Source of the DNA: Leucogyrophana mollusca
Taxonomy: Eukaryota > Basidiomycota > Agaricomycetes > Boletales
Direction: 5' to 3'
Length of the DNA: 20,233 bases
Assembly (NCBI GenBank): GCA_021014945.1
Contig: MU266707.1
Coordinates: forward strand, 1-20,233
Position numbers and translations under genes: made by a program. A model generated the notes under the pieces. The model searched no databases. It was not told the DNA's origin and saw only the letters and a program-made list of their open reading frames with translations. Shown here piece by piece: positions 18,161 through 20,233 of this stretch (position 1 is the stretch's first letter; every line of letters starts with the position of its first letter).

Positions 18161-20233
18161 ATGGACGTCGACTCCGACAACGAATCGTCTGCGTCCAGTG
18201 GCAGCACGAGCACAATTCGTAACGCTGTCATGCAAGAGACGGCGGTTCCATCGATAGGCCAGTCCAAGAGAAAGGCGATACCAGAGTCACCATTCGACGA
18301 AAACATTCATTCCAGAAAGTCTCGCAAAGAGAACTTGGAGGTCAGCGCGCCCGAAGTCGCTCATCGCCTTGAGCCGACGCAGATACCCCTGCTGGAAGTA
18401 CGGTTTTGTCTCAGTTTCTTTTGCGCCCTCAGATCTAACCTGTAACTTTCTAGAAAGCAAAAAATTGGAAGTCGATGGTAAATATGATTGGTTTCAGCAC
18501 GGCCTCTCCCCAGGATCCCTCGAAACCGATCACTGGTGTCATTCCGGTGAACGATTCGCTCTCTTACTTATACATCCGCTGTTTTAACATTACAAACAGG
18601 ATATATTTGGGCCAGGTGCCAAAGCCAACAACCCAGTCAAGGCATTGCCCCGCCGACCACGCTCGAAGGTGTCTACAGGCACACGGAGCAGACGGTCATC
18701 TGCAGCTAACAGCAGGGAATCGTCGGTCTCTAGCAACCGGTCCGCTTCCGTCTCGAGCCAATCCCCGACGGGGTCGTCGGTACGTATGCGTCTTACGGTC
18801 TCTTCGTCTCCTTGGGCTGTTGACACTTCTTTCAACTCGAAGCAGGCACCACCCGACTTGACCGCCGTCTCCGAAGAGCCTTGTGCCGAAGATGACATGG
18901 AGTTTGAAGTAGAGGGACAATCTGTTGAGCAACCTCATCTGGTAAATGTTTCACGAAGCTGATTTTATGTGCAGGCATACGAACAGGATTCAGATGCGTC
19001 GACTTCGTATGAGACAGCAAGCCGAGCTAGTCCTAGCCCCACTGAATTACAGGTAAGTACACAAACCTGACTTGGGACGCAAACGCATCAACCGACGGAC
19101 GCCTCAGAACGCAAATGGATACAAGAAAGGAAAAGGCAAAGAAAAGGCTACCAACGGAGACGCTGTGGAGGATAACATCGGTGTACGTTTATCAATGATC
19201 ATCAGTCACTATCACGAACTTATATGACTGCTCAATAAGCGTTTGCAAGCGGCGGAGTTCAATTTCGTCGCACCGACAGCGCTGGACCAAGGACCCCCAA
19301 CGTCCACCACGACAAGTGACCAGCCACCCGCCTCTGGCGATACTGGTATCTCTGCCATGCTTGGCTACGTCTCTCACGGATTCCAGCTTCTTACTACTGC
19401 GATCCACACACAATCTCAATCGCCAACTCAACACGCTTTAGCTAAAGAAGTCGCCGCTCTTCGCAAGGCGTTCGAGCAGACAAATTCGCAGCGTACCGAA
19501 CCACTATCCATCGAGGAGGATGTCACCATGAAACCCCCCCCCAGGAAAGGTCCGAATGCGAAGAAGAAACCCGTATTTGTCCCCGTCTCAGAGTCCGAGT
19601 CGGAGAATGACGATCCACCACGCAAGCCACACAGGAATGATGATCTGAACAATTTTACGGCAAGCAAGCGTCTCCGGTCATGTCTTGCTCGTGGCTTATA
19701 GTTTACTTTCTCGCAGAAATGTATTCGACTCTACACTCTCAACGTCCTCAAGATATCCGACTTGAAGTATCTCAAAACGATTCAAGGTCGCTGTAAGCTC
19801 ACGGATGAACAGAGGGAGGCCTTCGAGACACGCCACGAAGACTGTATCAAGATCACTGCGGATAATTTCCGCTTGGACCTGATTGATGATCGCGACTCAC
19901 TATTCAATACAGAAGCAGTCCATGTCTTTGCCACCAGCTTTTTGGACAAGGTTGTAAATCACGGCTGGTACCCCAATCCCGGGATTAACGCAAAGTACCG
20001 TGATGTCGATGAGATTGCTACTGCTTTTTACAGTCACTTGAAGCACGTGAAGGCCAGGTACTCCGAGCAGACCGCTAAAGATTCCAGTAAAAAGGTATAC
20101 AATCGGCAGCGAGACACTGCGAGATCGGGTAGGAAGGGCAGGGTAAGTCTTCTCGGGTGTCTGTTTCGTGTCACTTAACGTTGGCCCAGCTGTTCAAAGA
20201 TCGCATGGAAGCTATCATAGATCATCCCACACT
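18161..20233 (+). CDS. Repeat-family protein of unknown function, cut by window edge
   Basis: Nine exons: 18161-18397, 18454-18546, 18600-18779, 18846-18941, 18975-19052, 19108-19182, 19240-19659, 19717-20142 and 20190 to the edge. They give 549 visible residues, and the gene continues outside. The N-terminal 260 residues are disordered-looking, Ser-rich and charged (MDVDSDNESSASSGSTSTIR; RPRSKVSTGTRSRRSSAANS). Around residues 290-345 a helix with heptad character (ALAKEVAALRKAFEQTNSQ) follows a hydrophobic stretch. A basic/acidic linker with ESESEND leads to a folded-looking C-terminal part (KCIRLYTLNVLKISDLKYLK, NFRLDLIDDRDSLF, HVFATSFLDKVVNHGWYPNP, RMEAIIDHP). Intron 7 needs a GC...AG pair (GCAAGC donor at 19660); otherwise a TAG at 19699 ends the frame. 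I do not recognise the family. Because a deleted inverted copy of it lies at 1-324, it is probably a gene of a mobile or amplified family, possibly an accessory transposon gene. Confidence 0.65.
20139..20233. repeat. Right arm of perfect 95-bp inverted repeat
   Basis: This is the exact reverse complement of 1-95. It covers the end of exon 8, intron 8 and exon 9 (LFKDRMEAIIDHPT) of the right-edge gene, which is still open at the last base. No terminal motif or target-site duplication can be judged, because the sequence stops here. Confidence 0.95.

Overview
The window looks like nuclear DNA of a mushroom-forming basidiomycete (Agaricomycetes). Genes carry many short introns of about 38 to 120 bp, mostly GT...AG. 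Both strands are gene-dense. The most recognisable protein is a Tnp2-type (CACTA/EnSpm-like, Transposase_21) transposase of the kind that is abundant in these fungi. There are no bacterial-style operons, RNA genes or CRISPR arrays that I can see. All exon models were built by hand from reading frames and splice signals. They are predictions.

Layout, left to right. 1-324 is a shrunken inverted copy of the gene at the right edge. 325-416 is a short tandem repeat. 779-4689 (-) is a complete three-exon Tnp2 transposase (about 1257 aa). 5294-7195 (+) is an eleven-exon WD40 protein with a C-terminal membrane segment. 7405-8584 (-) is a five-exon unknown gene with three 18-residue repeats. 8906-9848 (-) is a small coiled-coil protein with two C-terminal membrane segments. 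10496-11430 (-) is a poorly resolved gene with a C2-like stretch. 11854-12623 (+) is a three-exon unknown gene, followed by a 12672-13373 (+) low-complexity ORF with two 54-residue FG-containing repeats that may be its 3' part. 13469-15045 (-) is a second WD40/membrane-anchor gene, paralogous to the first. 15046-16476 is mostly without a convincing gene. 16477-17501 (-) is a coiled-coil RING-finger protein, a probable E3 ubiquitin ligase. 18161 to the right edge (+) is a nine-exon gene of unknown family, cut by the window edge.

The two outermost 95 bp of the window (1-95 and 20139-20233) are perfect inverted repeats, in register with the window edges. Further inside, the left end also matches pieces of the right-end gene, so the left end is an internally deleted inverted copy of roughly 1.7 kb of the right end. 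The segment is therefore a Tnp2 transposase plus about eight other genes lying between inverted copies of one gene. It could be a large composite mobile unit or two independent inverted copies of a repeat-family gene. The window alone cannot decide, because the repeat may continue past both edges.

The two WD40 genes share domain plan (N-terminal WD repeats, C-terminal single membrane anchor) and six intron positions, so they are old duplicates. The copy at 13469-15045 seems to have lost one splice donor by a one-base deletion. I see no evidence that the non-transposon genes form a single pathway. Three or four of them encode probable membrane or ubiquitin-related proteins, and they may simply be ordinary host genes.
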